Part shown: positions 24,401 to 30,513 of the stretch, piece by piece | Layout: the number at the start of each line of letters is the position of its first letter | Position numbering within the stretch: the stretch's first letter is position 1 | Assembly (NCBI GenBank): GCA_963971535.1 | Contig: OZ020599.1 | Coordinates: 100,409,480 to 100,473,479 of the forward strand | DNA length: 64,000 nt | Direction of reading: 5' to 3' | DNA from: Notolepis coatsorum | Lineage: Eukaryota; Chordata; Actinopteri; Aulopiformes; Paralepididae | Made by a program: the position numbers and the translations under genes | Notes under the pieces: model-generated | Told to the model about the DNA's origin: nothing | What the model saw: only the letters and a program-made list of their open reading frames with translations | Databases searched by the model: none

Positions 24401-25505
24401 TTTCAAGTTACAGTGGAATTATATGGCCATCGCACAGTCATAATCCACTAAGAGTGAGGGCCAAAGCCAGCCACTGCCTGCCTCAGTAATCAGCTGCTGA
24501 CTAAGAGCAGGGTTCTATTCCTTTCAAAGAGCACCTGTGCTTGTAAATCTAAAACATCAAGGACAGATCTATTCAAATACCTTAAGCTAAGTACTGTAAG
24601 TGCATTAGGCCGATATGTAGGCTGATGTTAGGCCCAGGGTTGTACTAGTTGGTACAGAGGGATTGCAACATGATAAGACACTTACTGCAGACTGTAAGTA
24701 ACTGTACTGTAACTTGTCCAAACATGGGACCATGTAGAGACAAAATAGCCCAGGTTACTGATTATTATGTTAGTTTGAGTTCAGTCCCAGCATTCACACG
24801 TTTTACATGGGGAAACATAAGAGTTCTCACGATAGTAATTACAACAGTATACCTAGGCATATCTGAGAAATCAGAGTCTTGTTGAAATGTTTCATTCTTA
24901 TAAACATACTCCAAGCGTCTCACAAATACAAATTGTAGGCAGTGACGTTGGGCAAATCGTCAGTGAATAACAAGTGACCCGACTAGATGGAAATGGGTTA
25001 CTATGGCAGGTTGAAACATTATAGAAACAGCTGCAGCACGACTACAACGACAGCAGGTCCACTAGAACTTAACCAGTCCCCATCAATCTGCTCCAACTGA
25101 ATAACAACAAGTTCTCTGGAGAGGGAGGGGAAACTTACAAATGCGACAAATGGATTAAAATGTGCATATTAACCATACAGGGACGAGTCGCTTTGATAGT
25201 TAATTATCACCAGCTAGCAAAGATATAGAGATTAAACGGGTCAACGTGACAAATGAAACGAGGAGAACTAGTAACACTACTAACGTCGTTAGCGAGCTGG
25301 GCAGCGAGGCCAGGCAGCAGCAGCTTCTCCTCACACACAAGCTAGCTTAGCAAACGTTAGCTAGCAAGTCGCAGCTACTAACTGGCAATTATGACAAATT
25401 ATTATTACCACGATATCAATCTAGCTACGGCGTGTTCACTTGTTCAGATAACTGCTGCTGTGCAAACGGACCTTTGAAAGCCTCCAACACCGCGTCGATC
25501 TCCAT
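3052..25505 (-). CDS. ppp4r2: Serine/threonine-protein phosphatase 4 regulatory subunit 2 (eight coding exons)
   Basis: Regulatory subunit of the PP4 phosphatase complex. In known family members it binds the catalytic subunit PPP4C and acts in DNA-damage recovery and with the SMN complex. Exons, high to low: 25505-25472, 19297-19216, 18487-18317, 17233-17140, 12630-12593, 12061-11912, 7026-6746, 3437-3052. They sum to 1236 nt, 411 codons plus stop, close to the ~417 residues I recall for human PPP4R2. All junctions are GT..AG and phases match. Residues 1-140 form the conserved N-terminal domain ([74 protein letters not shown]). Residues 141-411 are low complexity, with [23 protein letters not shown], a poly-Glu and a nine-Lys tract, ending NEPTGEHD. 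The human stretch between VYPSSE and NGPGTPRP is shorter here, so one small exon may have been missed. Teleosts may carry a and b paralogues; I cannot tell which this is. Confidence 0.93.
3467..3737. mobile_element. hAT-type MITE beside the exon 8 acceptor
   Basis: Ends are CAGGGTTCCCC on the left and GCGAACACTG on the right, with near-matching 8-bp flanks (TGTTACAC and CATTACAC). Subterminal 'TTCAAGGACTTTAAAGTACTT' like motifs are shared with the element at 56161-56502. It lies only 29 bp upstream of exon 8. Confidence 0.75.
3817..4265. mobile_element. hAT-type MITE, TAGGGCTGTCTTAAATAC family
   Basis: Bounded by an exact 8-bp target duplication CTGTAAAC (3809-3816 and 4266-4273). Terminal inverted repeats are TAGGGCTGtC and GgTCAGCCCTA, and both ends carry TTCGAAGCTTCG-like motifs. 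It is a deletion relative of the larger element at 20424-22230. Confidence 0.9.
4274..4686. other. ppp4r2 intron 7 sequence, no feature seen
   Basis: AT-rich intronic sequence between two MITEs, with no repeat boundary or coding signal that I can identify. Confidence 0.5.
4695..5660. mobile_element. hAT-type MITE, GCAGTGTTGGGAAAGTTCAC family
   Basis: An exact 8-bp duplication GGACGCAG flanks it (4687-4694 and 5661-5668). Ends read GCAGTGTTGGGAAAGTTCAC and GTTCAGGTACATCACT, and subterminal GTTCA/GAAC motifs repeat many times in both orientations. A short retroposon-like insert (TTTATTTATCCTTTATTTATCC) sits near 5140-5210. Confidence 0.88.
5675..5905 (+). mobile_element. LINE 3' UTR fragment
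   Basis: CTGTATGAAGCACAATCTC..GGGGCTCATACAGAACCAAG..ATGTGACAAATAAACAC recurs inverted near 30.70-30.93, 31.19-31.27 and 39.98-40.13 kb. That fits the 3' end of a dispersed non-LTR family. No ORF remains. Confidence 0.65.
5906..6745. other. ppp4r2 intron 7 sequence, no gene
   Basis: Includes a pyrimidine-rich stretch (about 6445-6560, CTCTCTCCCTC-type) and AT-rich sequence. I recognise no coding or mobile feature. Confidence 0.5.
6746..7026 (-). CDS. ppp4r2: ppp4r2 coding exon 7
   Basis: Acceptor CCCCCCAG, donor GTAGGC; 281 nt. Entering with two bases from exon 6, it encodes [18 protein letters not shown], then [12 protein letters not shown], matching the conserved HEVKRL motif of PPP4R2, then about ten glutamates and a Ser/Glu-rich tail ending TTSVDD. 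The (CTC)n-type coding repeat is prone to slippage. Confidence 0.93.
7361..8311. mobile_element. piggyBac-like TTAA element A
   Basis: TTAA at 7357-7360 and 8312-8315 bound inverted ends CACTTTGGCTGCC and GGCAGTCAAAGTG. Interior ORFs are short and unconvincing, so it is non-autonomous. Its right TTAA is shared with element B. Confidence 0.85.
8316..9381. mobile_element. piggyBac-like TTAA element B, end-to-end with element A
   Basis: TTAA at 8312-8315 and 9382-9385 bound ends GGCGAGACACTGCAGGTGAA and its inverse TTCACCTGCAGTGTCTCCCC. Inside, CCTCATTTGCATATWTAAAC occurs twice (about 8508 and 9238). There is no transposase ORF. Confidence 0.85.
11146..11647. other. ppp4r2 intron 6 sequence with a hAT-like terminus
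   Basis: AT-rich intron. TATCGATTTTTTTGTCCCAC followed by CCCTAG near 11620-11638 looks like the right end of a TAGGGGTGG-type hAT MITE, but I could not find a matching left end. Confidence 0.4.
11648..11889 (+). mobile_element. tRNA-derived SINE (GTGGCTTAGGAGGTAGAGG head)
   Basis: A Pol III A-box-like GTGGCTTAGGAGGTAGAGG is followed by a B box (CCCGGTTCGATTCCTG). The body has CCTTGAGCGAGACACTTAAC and the tail GTAAAGTGCTTTGGATAAAA. A headless copy is at about 52540-52740. The tail ends about 22 bp from the exon 6 donor of ppp4r2. Confidence 0.85.
11912..12061 (-). CDS. ppp4r2: ppp4r2 coding exon 6
   Basis: 150 nt between acceptor TTGTTGTAG and donor GTAATT. It encodes [20 protein letters not shown] then [20 protein letters not shown], closely matching the family's NGPGTPRPLNRPKVSL segment. 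Phase 2 in and phase 2 out agree with exons 5 and 7. Confidence 0.94.
12062..12592. other. ppp4r2 intron 5
   Basis: No repeat boundary is recognised. The human protein has about 20 extra residues between the exon 5 and exon 6 products, so a small exon might hide here, but I find no [13 protein letters not shown] coding segment in frame. Confidence 0.5.
12593..12630 (-). CDS. ppp4r2: ppp4r2 coding exon 5
   Basis: A 38-nt exon encoding [14 protein letters not shown] between acceptor CCTTGCAG and donor GTAAGT. This is the hallmark end of the PPP4R2 N-terminal domain. Confidence 0.94.
12631..13221. other. ppp4r2 intron 4, no feature seen
   Basis: Low-similarity intronic sequence with a C-rich stretch near 13145-13175. 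No gene or bounded element is visible. Confidence 0.5.
13222..13380 (+). repeat. Tandem copies of a SINE body segment
   Basis: About three units of ACAGTRGGGCAGCATGTGRT..AGTCTACACCCTCCCCAGAC. They correspond to the distal part of the SINE at 47578-49059 (CTACACCCTCCCCAGGCCAA). A fourth partial unit appears at 14388-14411, and a SINE tail resumes after 16513. Confidence 0.65.
13381..13979. mobile_element. hAT-like fragment with a large internal inverted repeat
   Basis: Begins TAGGGCTGAACGATTAATTG. It contains an inverted repeat from CTGCAGAGCCGCAAGCCCAA (13514) to TTGGGCTTGCGGCTCTGCAG (ending 13905). The arms of ~180 bp carry GGGGCTTGTACTCTGTGTGA repeats around a ~50-bp centre. The expected right terminus is missing. 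Confidence 0.65.
13980..14096. mobile_element. Small hAT-like MITE, CAGTGTTTCCCACA ends
   Basis: Ends CAGTGTTTCCCACAG and TTAATGGGAAACACTG are inverted. Flanks share CAAAG but do not give a clean 8-bp duplication. GC-rich interior with GGTCCGGGAGCATGCCCCCC. Confidence 0.65.
15184..16342. mobile_element. piggyBac-like TTAA element
   Basis: TTAA at 15180-15183 and 16343-16346 with inverted ends CACTTTCAGTGCC and GGCACTGAAAGGG. The ends resemble those of element A at 7361. The element carries the 39/41-bp minisatellite at 15611-15891 and no transposase ORF. Confidence 0.8.
15611..15891 (+). repeat. 39/41-bp minisatellite, seven units
   Basis: Seven head-to-tail copies of AAGATCACACACACGGCACA then AAGGGGACACGCTGTTATC. 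Units end in ATC (39 bp) or ATCTC (41 bp) in the order 39, 41, 41, 39, 41, 39, then a last unit. Units are nearly identical, one having CACTAAGG instead of CACAAAGG, so expansion is recent. Confidence 0.95.
16513..16620 (+). mobile_element. SINE 3' tail resuming after the hAT insertion
   Basis: GTCTACACCCTCCCCAGACC..AGGAAGGGAATTGGTATACG..CTAAATTGGGAAGG matches the tail of the SINE at 48950-49040. It is the right part of the SINE broken by the element at 14412. Confidence 0.7.
16621..17139. other. ppp4r2 intron 4, with a hAT-like right end
   Basis: AT-rich. A GGTTTGGGAACCACTG terminus ends at about 17040 and resembles CAGTGGTTCCCAAA-type hAT ends; no left end was found. A short GA microsatellite lies near 16640-16665. 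Confidence 0.45.
17140..17233 (-). CDS. ppp4r2: ppp4r2 coding exon 4
   Basis: 94 nt between acceptor CTTTTCCCAG and donor GTGAGC. It encodes [20 protein letters not shown] then [11 protein letters not shown], very close to human [20 protein letters not shown]. Confidence 0.95.
17318..17840 (+). mobile_element. L1/Tx1-type LINE fragment (end of ORF2)
   Basis: 17335-17544 encodes [34 protein letters not shown], the pattern of the L1-clade ORF2 C-terminus (ARKAITRxWK..W...V). The following AT-rich 3' flank is probably its 3' UTR. It is 5' truncated and sits in intron 3. Confidence 0.7.
17940..18297 (+). mobile_element. LINE 3' end with TCTAT tail
   Basis: CTGTACCATCAGACTATATA and onward is the decayed end of a LINE ORF (compare [12 protein letters not shown] on the minus strand near 41.05 kb). 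It ends CCCTCGGGATCAATAAAGTA then CTTCTATTCTATTCTATT. Confidence 0.65.
18317..18487 (-). CDS. ppp4r2: ppp4r2 coding exon 3
   Basis: 171 nt between acceptor CATCTTTCAG and donor GTAAGT. It encodes [20 protein letters not shown] then [20 protein letters not shown] and [17 protein letters not shown], the core of the PPP4R2 N-terminal domain. Confidence 0.96.
18890..19010 (+). mobile_element. Left-end fragment of the AAAGGAACA MITE family
   Basis: TTAAAGGAACACGCCAACTT then TTTGGGAAATTAGC matches the left half of the element at 7117. No right half is present. Confidence 0.6.
19216..19297 (-). CDS. ppp4r2: ppp4r2 coding exon 2
   Basis: 82 nt between acceptor TACGTGCAG and donor GTGAGT. It encodes [20 protein letters not shown] then VAKTGET, matching human [20 protein letters not shown]. 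Confidence 0.96.
19298..20415. other. ppp4r2 intron 1, decayed repeats
   Basis: Contains a retroposon tail fragment (about 19380-19460, like 370-490) and a TAGGGCTGTACCGAATAGTT hAT-like left end at 19471. A partner-like right end (CGAAACAGCCCTA) lies at 22624-22636, but the flanking 8 bp do not match. Confidence 0.5.
20533..21024 (+). mobile_element. tRNA-derived SINE, full length
   Basis: Head GGGCGGCTACGTGGCGTAGT with an A box (TGGCGTAGTGGGCAAGG) and B box (TGTTCGAGCCC). A ~400-bp body follows, then an A-rich tail. A long target duplication ending ATTAATTATAAT flanks it (20521-20532 and 21025-21036). Closely matches the copy at 39232-39709. Confidence 0.93.
21727..22060 (-). pseudogene. 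hAT transposase C-terminal fragment (dimerisation region)
   Basis: An open minus-strand frame ends with a stop at 21727. It includes [19 protein letters not shown], then [40 protein letters not shown] and [15 protein letters not shown]. The WW..N...YP.L...A...L.IPATS..SER.FS.AG pattern is the hAT dimerisation region of ZBED/hAT transposases. The rest of the transposase is absent, so it is a remnant, though this part has no internal stop. Confidence 0.88.
22239..22635. other. ppp4r2 intron 1, AT-rich
   Basis: Decayed repeat sequence ending in a hAT-like terminus CATTCGAAACAGCCCTA at about 22620-22636. No gene. Confidence 0.45.
22636..22770 (+). repeat. ~33-bp tandem repeat, four units
   Basis: Four units of GACAGAGTCCATACTGCAGG then GAGCCACCAATG, the first enlarged by an extra CCAGG-type insertion. 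Similarity between units is high. Confidence 0.9.
22960..23520. repeat. Dispersed retroposon-like repeat (ATTTATATAGCGCTTTTCTA type)
   Basis: AATGAATGAATGAACATTAC then ATTTATATAGCGCTTTTCTA, and downstream GACCGGTGATCTTCTGATCA. The start resembles the repeat at 33195-33475 and the end resembles 29400-29500. No ORF of interest. Confidence 0.6.
23718..24040. mobile_element. hAT-type MITE, TAGGGGTGTAAAGGTACACG family
   Basis: Inverted ends TAGGGGTGTAAAGGTACACG and GTGTACCGTTACACCCCTA, with many GTACCG/CGGTAC motifs. Flanking octamers GTATCAAA and ATAGCTGA do not match, so the target duplication has decayed. A second copy is at 46803-47124 in the opposite orientation. Confidence 0.82.
24041..24208 (+). 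other. Unrecognised short open frame, possibly captured sequence
   Basis: An open stretch directly abutting the MITE reads [20 protein letters not shown] then [20 protein letters not shown] and ends [14 protein letters not shown]. Its composition looks more protein-like than its surroundings, but I recognise no family and see no splice context on the plus strand. It may be chance. Confidence 0.2.
24209..25471. other. ppp4r2 intron 1, proximal part
   Basis: Mostly single-copy sequence between exon 1 and the first transposons. GCTAGCTTAGCAAACGTTAGCTAGC motifs occur near 25340-25370. No gene seen. Confidence 0.5.
25472..25505 (-). CDS. ppp4r2: ppp4r2 coding exon 1
   Basis: ATG at 25505-25503 begins [11 protein letters not shown] and splices at donor GTCCGT in phase 1 to exon 2 (DFEKK...). 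The length and pattern match human MDVERLQEALK. Read-through would give an unrelated tail, so the splice is preferred. Confidence 0.9.
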
Positions 25506-25611
25506 AGTTGTGTCCAGCAGACAGCGGCAGGGAACACTCGCAGCAAGAAGCTAAGCAGCAACTCAACAAAAGCTCGGTGAGCTGCTCGGCACTGGGCATG
25601 CGCGGAGCAGG
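25506..25611 (-). promoter_or_regulatory. ppp4r2: ppp4r2 5' UTR and proximal promoter remnant
   Basis: About 105 bp of unique sequence upstream of the start codon, including GCATGCGC (25596-25603), an NRF-1-like core. A LINE 3' tail begins immediately beyond at 25612, so any more distal promoter has been displaced or replaced. The start site is inferred. Confidence 0.55.
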
Positions 25612-25985
25612 GTTTGATTGATTGATTGGTTGAAAACTTTATTAACAGATTGCAGAATGGGTACAGTACAGTACAGCTCAATACATACAATTGTTAAGGG
25701 GATGCAGACCAGAGAAAGACTTTCGTCTTGTTTACATCAGGGTCCCCCATTTTCAATTCATCATAACATATATGACATACACAACAGATAGACAGTACTA
25801 GTCTGCTACATCTATACATTTATGACATACCAGATTTGCAAATACAGTACTGTTTGTGATACAAAAAGAGTCCAGAAAAGAGAGTATATACATTTGACGT
25901 AGAAACTGTACATTGGAGGAGGTTGGGTAGGTGGGGTGGGGTTGGGTGGGTGGGGTAAATCTGCAGTTTAGACAGTACTGTTATA
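25612..25985 (-). mobile_element. LINE 3' end, (AATC)n-tail family, inverted
   Basis: (GATT)n, then the reverse complement of ATCTGTTAATAAAGTTTTCA, and AAAGACTTTCGTCTTG: the same 3' end as the LINE at 26310-28455. It includes the C/G-rich block GGAGGAGGTTGGGTAGGTGG. It abuts the ppp4r2 promoter. Confidence 0.9.
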
Positions 25986-26039
25986 TAGACATTTATCTAC
26001 AAATATAATACAGTACTGTTTATGAATACATAAGGCCTA

Positions 26040-26285
26040 TTTACCCAATTTATTTTATGAGTTTAAAAAAAAATATATATATATAAAAAATGTGTTTTAT
26101 TATGGATATTAAACATGCTGGCAGAGTACATGCATCCATGTTGTTGTGAACATTTTAATTAAATAAAGAAATTCCCTATCCATAGTCGCTGTGTGAAAGA
26201 ATTAAATCAAAAATAAAATAAATTCCCTACCTTAACTAACAACCAACAGGAAACAAACAATATTTTCTTTTATGCCCAAAGAGTC
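26040..26285. mobile_element. MITE fragment shared with 50188-50540
   Basis: TATTATGGATATTAAACATG..GCTGGCAGAGTACATGCATC and the right end GGAAACAAACAATATTTTCT are nearly the same as in the 50.2-50.54 kb copy. The left terminus is missing here. Confidence 0.7.
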
Positions 26286-26309
26286 TAAAAAGAGAGTATA
26301 TACACATAG

Positions 26310-28455
26310 TAGCTTACTACAAAAACCTAGGGGTCCGCAAGGACGACTTCAAGCTGGAAATGGTAACAACAGATGAGGTACTCAATAAAACTGAGCGCCC
26401 TCCAACCTAACAAGGCCACTGGCCATGACAACATCCCCTCCAAATTCCTCAGAGACTCAGCAGCCGCCATCACCCCAATCATCACACACATAATAAACCT
26501 CTCCATAAAACAGGGACACGTCCCCAAGGACTTCAAAATTGCGAGGGTGACCCCTCTGCACAAAAAGGGCAGCAAATTAGACCCAGGCAACTACCGCCCT
26601 GTTTCTATTCTCACCTCCATCTCGAAAGTCATGGAAAAAATAGTCTACGAACAGGTCGAAAAGTACCTAGCGGAAAAAAATCTAATCTACGAATTCCAAT
26701 CTGGCTTCAGAACATCCCACTCCACTGACACATGCCTTCTCTATTTGAATGACCACATCAAACAAGAGGTGGACGCAGGCAAATACTGCGGCATGGTCAT
26801 GCTGGACCTACAAAAGGCCTTTGACACGGTCAATCACTCCATTCTGATTGACAAGCTAAAAGCAATTGGTTTTGATAGTCTATCAGTGAGCTGGATGCAA
26901 TCCTACCTTGAGGGGAGGGAACAGATGGTGGAGGTAAACGGTACCCTATCCCCCCCTCTCACAGTGAGCTGTGGTGTTCCACAAGGAAGCATACTAGGAC
27001 CGCTACTGTTCCTAATTTATGCAAATGACATGTCGTCAGCTTGTGACTGCAACTTGTTCCTGTTTGCGGACGACTCAGCCCTGCTGGTCTCTGACAAGAA
27101 CAAGTTACAGGTTGAAAAAACCCTCAGCTCGGAACTAGGCAGAATCTGCATATGGCTCGCTGATAACAAACTATCATTACACATGGGCAAAACAGAGTCC
27201 ATTCTCTTCGGTTCAAATAACAAACTCAGCAAGACCGACGGCTTCTCAGTTACAGTGGGTGACAATATTGTCACAAGGAAAGATGAAATTACCTACCTGG
27301 GTTCCATCCTAGAGGCTAATCTCTCCTGTGACAAAATGGCATCCAATGTAATAAAAAAAGTCAACCAACGAACTCGATTCTTGTACCGGATCTCCTCTCT
27401 GGTAAACAAGAATACCCTGAAGACTCTGGCAGGAGCACTCATTCAGGGGTACTACGACTATGCTTGCACCTCATGGTACCAAAGCACCTCAAAGGCGCTA
27501 AAAACAAAATTACAAACATCTCAAAACAAACTGGTCAGACTACTGCTTGACCTTACTCCTAGAACCCACCTCACCCCTGCCCACTTTGACAACCTAGGAT
27601 GGCTTAGAGTAGATGACAGAGTACAGCAACTTGCAATGGGCCTGGTCTACAAGATACACTACACGACCAAGGTACCCATGTACATGGCAAAATACTTCCC
27701 AAAGGTCAGTGAATACCACGATCACAACACCAGAGGGAGCTCTACAAATCATGTTAAACCCAGATTCGGCTCAAATAAGGGACTAAACATGTTTCGCAAT
27801 TATGCCACATCAATGTGGAACGCCCTACCCAAAGCTGTAAAGGAATGTGGATCACTACCCACTTTCAAAACCTCTCTCAAGAGACACCTACGGGAGACTG
27901 CAATTCAACACTGGCCCCTGTAAATATCCTAACCCAACCCCCTCCAATGTACAGTCATTTACCTAGTATGGTTTTGTCAATAGTCCAATGTACAATTTTG
28001 TTTGTTTGTACAGAGTCTCCCCCCCCCCAATGTACAGTTTTGCTTGTTTATACAGTGTGCCCCCCCCCCCCCCCCCCAACCACCTCCAATGTAAATTACC
28101 CAGTATGGTTGTCAATATCCCAGTGTACCCAACCCCCCCCACCCAACCTCCTCCAATGTACAGTTTCTACGTCAAATGTATATACTCCCTTTTCTTGACT
28201 CCTTCTGTATCACAAACAGTACTGTATTTGCAAATCTGGTATGTCATAAATGTATAGATGTAGCAGTACTGACTATCTGTATGTCATGTACGTCATATAT
28301 GTCCTGATGAATTGAAAATGGGGGACCCTGGTGGAAACAAGACGAAAGTCTTTCTCTGGTCTGCATCCCCTTAACAATTGTGTGTATTGAGCTGTACTGT
28401 ATTGTACCCATTCTGCAATCTGTTAATAAAGTTTTCAATCAATCAATCAATACAT
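26310..28455 (+). mobile_element. LINE (jockey-superfamily RT), 5'-truncated, (AATC)n tail
   Basis: An open frame 26373-27923 (516 codons) encodes a reverse transcriptase with LDLQKAFDTV (about residues 144-153), GVPQGSILGP (201-210) and FADD (231-234). All catalytic aspartates are present. The upstream frame (TTDEVLNK) is offset by one base in an A run near 26388, so the ORF is broken at its start; the endonuclease part is absent. The 3' UTR has C-rich runs and ends TTAATAAAGTTTTCAATC(AATC)n. Clade not determined. Confidence 0.92.
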
Positions 28456-28465
28456 TTGAGGGGAA

Positions 28466-28855
28466 ATAAACTGTACATTGGAGGAGGTTGGGTAGGTGGG
28501 GTGGGGGGGGGGGGTTGGGTAGGTACGACAGAGTACAGCAACTTGCAATGGGCCTGGTCTACAAGATACACTACACCACTAAGGTACCCATGTAAATGTC
28601 GAAATACTTCCCAAAGGTCAGTGAATACCACGACCACAACACCAGAGGGAGCTCCACAAATCATGTTAAACCCAGATTCGGCTCAAACAAGGGACTCAAC
28701 ACGTTTCGCAAGTATGCCACATCAATCCTGATGAATTGAAAATGGGGTACCCTGATGTAAACAAGACGAAAGTCTTTCTCTGGTCTGCATCCCCTTAACA
28801 ATTGTGTGTATTGAGCTGTACTGTATTGTACCCATTCTGCAATCTGTTCTATTTT
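28466..28855. mobile_element. Rearranged LINE fragments, (AATC)n family
   Basis: An inverted 3' UTR piece (AAACTGTACATTGGAGGAGG, 28466-28524) is joined to a plus-oriented ORF piece (GACAGAGTACAGCAACTTGC), which jumps by deletion to the 3' UTR (GACGAAAGTCTTTCTCTGGT). It is a composite of the same family. Confidence 0.8.
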
Positions 28856-28859
28856 GGAC

Positions 28860-29335
28860 ATTAGGTCCTATTTTCCGTATGTTACTTTATGTTCCGTACT
28901 TTATGTTTCTAGTGTCCTATTTATGTTACTTTTGTTTCTCGCATGCGCAGTAGTGCACCGCACAGTACAGCGTGTAGCCTTTTTACAACGTGACATGTGC
29001 GCCCAATAGCGTGTTTGCCCATTTCCGCGTCGAGCCTGCAAACTACCTGGCGTTCTATCGCCATGCTCTAAGACAAACTCTAACCTTAACCAACTTCTAA
29101 GAGTGCCTAAGCTTAACCAGTGTAGAAACATGCCGTCCCACGATTGGCGTTCATGTCACATGACCTGGCCAATCAGAGCGCAAAACGGGAACCCGGAAAC
29201 GCGGATGCGTTGTAAAAAGGCTTCAAGCCCCCCGGTCTGCGGCACTGCAGATTTATACGTGTGCGCCCTGGGTTCTCTGCTTTCATGCGGAAGCAGAGGC
29301 GTTCCAGTTCCAATCCACCTGCGTAGTAAGTAAAT
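28860..29335. repeat. Repeat mosaic upstream of eif4e3
   Basis: About 29010-29070 is the reverse complement of the window start (CTGGCGTTCTATCGCCATGC). ATGACCTGGCCAATCAGAGC near 29160 resembles the second part of that same repeat. GCATGCGC occurs at 28941. The region could be an inverted-repeat element or serve as distal promoter sequence. Confidence 0.5.
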
Positions 29336-29399
29336 AGTTCTTTAAATTTAGTACGGAATCGTCTATCTGTACGTCGGATTATCTGTAGGTTGCATCTCG

Positions 29400-29500
29400 A
29401 GATATCCAACACTACTTTCCGACAACGGCCTCCTCCCTTCACCGGGGCCGGCGTCGAACCTGTGATCTTCCGATCATGAGACAGTCTGACTGACACCGGG
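29400..29500. repeat. Retroposon tail fragment
   Basis: AACACTACTTTCCGACAACG..GGCGTCGAACCTGTGATCTT..CCGATCATGAGACAG matches the end of the repeat at 22960-23520. Confidence 0.55.
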
Positions 29501-29540
29501 ACCGTGGGCTGCAGACAGCGGACGTCATCAGTGTGTTGGG

Positions 29541-30133
29541 TAGCCCCTTTCGTGACTGTGATGCACCGAGTGAATCCACAGTCACTTGCTCCTCAATAGG
29601 AAACCAACCTATGTTGACCATGAAGGACTGGTTCTGGCCTAACCTTTCGTTATACAAAAATCACAGAGACATTTCAATGGTACTCACAGTTGCACGAGGG
29701 TTACGGACAGAGATACGGGATGGTTTGAAATCTCGGCGTTGCTAATATTAATAACCATTTTAAATATTGTTTTATAAACTGGTCAACACTGCTCAAAACG
29801 GCATTATTTCCGGCGTTGGCTGCCTGGTGCGCCTGCGCTGTAATCACAGCGCATGCGCATCATGCACCCAACGCCGGAAATAATGCAGTTGACTAGTTCA
29901 TAAAAAATATTTAAAATGTTTATTAGCAACGCAGAGCTTTCAAACCATCCCGTATCTCTGTCCGAAACCCTCGTGCAACTGTGAGTACCTTTGAAATGTC
30001 TCTGTGATTCTTGGTTAACGAGCGGTTCGGCCAGAACCAGTCCTTCATGGTCAACACACGTTGGTTCCCTATTGAGGAGCAAGGGACTGAGGATTCACTC
30101 GGTGCATCACAGTCACGTCACGAAAGGGGCTAT
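29541..30133. mobile_element. ~590-bp fold-back (palindromic) element at the eif4e3 promoter
   Basis: The left arm starting TAGCCCCTTTCGTGACTGTG is inverted at the right as CGTCACGAAAGGGGCTAT. The arms stay alignable almost to the centre near 29843 (TGCGCTGTaatcACAGCGCA). Flanks GTGTTGGG and TTGTTGGG match at 7 of 8 positions, as a target duplication would. No coding content. The centre holds GCGCATGCGC, a perfect NRF-1-type core (29849-29858). Confidence 0.88.
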
Positions 30134-30343
30134 TTGTTGGGTTGTTGTGACGGCGGCGCGGACCGGTGAGGAGGAGGAGGCGGCGACGACAGTGAGTCAG
30201 CAGCTGATCGAGGTCAATAGTAATCTAGTAGGACACTAGCGTTAATTGCCCCCTTGGCTGTAGTTGCACTTGTATTTGCTCTTCGAGATTAATTTGTTTT
30301 CTAAAAGGCGACCGTCTTGGTCCTCGTCCTCACCTTAGTGGAA
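30134..30343 (+). promoter_or_regulatory. eif4e3: eif4e3 promoter and 5' UTR (inferred)
   Basis: A GC-rich segment (GTGACGGCGGCGCGGACCGG) follows the fold-back element. TGAGTCA, an AP-1-like site, lies at 30193-30199. The ATG at 30344 has A at -3 and G at +4 (GGAAATGG). The start site cannot be placed from sequence. Confidence 0.5.
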
Positions 30344-30513
30344 ATGGCAGTCCCAGCTGCCACAACATTGCAACTCAATACAAGCTCAAATCTGCTAAAC
30401 CCTCCTCAAGATCACAACAACATTCACATTGACGAAAGAGATCTGGGCAACATGTCAACAGATGAAGGCGACATACTCCCTTTGCATTCTCCCTGGACTT
30501 TCTGGCTTGACAG
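30344..30513 (+). CDS. eif4e3: eif4e3 coding exon 1
   Basis: ATG at 30344 gives [20 protein letters not shown] and continues to [16 protein letters not shown] at donor GTGAGG, phase 2. An upstream in-frame TTG is not a credible start. Confidence 0.92.

Noticed and set aside
30317..30343. Upstream TTG as eif4e3 start
   Set aside because: A non-ATG start has no support, and the ATG at 30344 has a good Kozak context and the expected N-terminal length.
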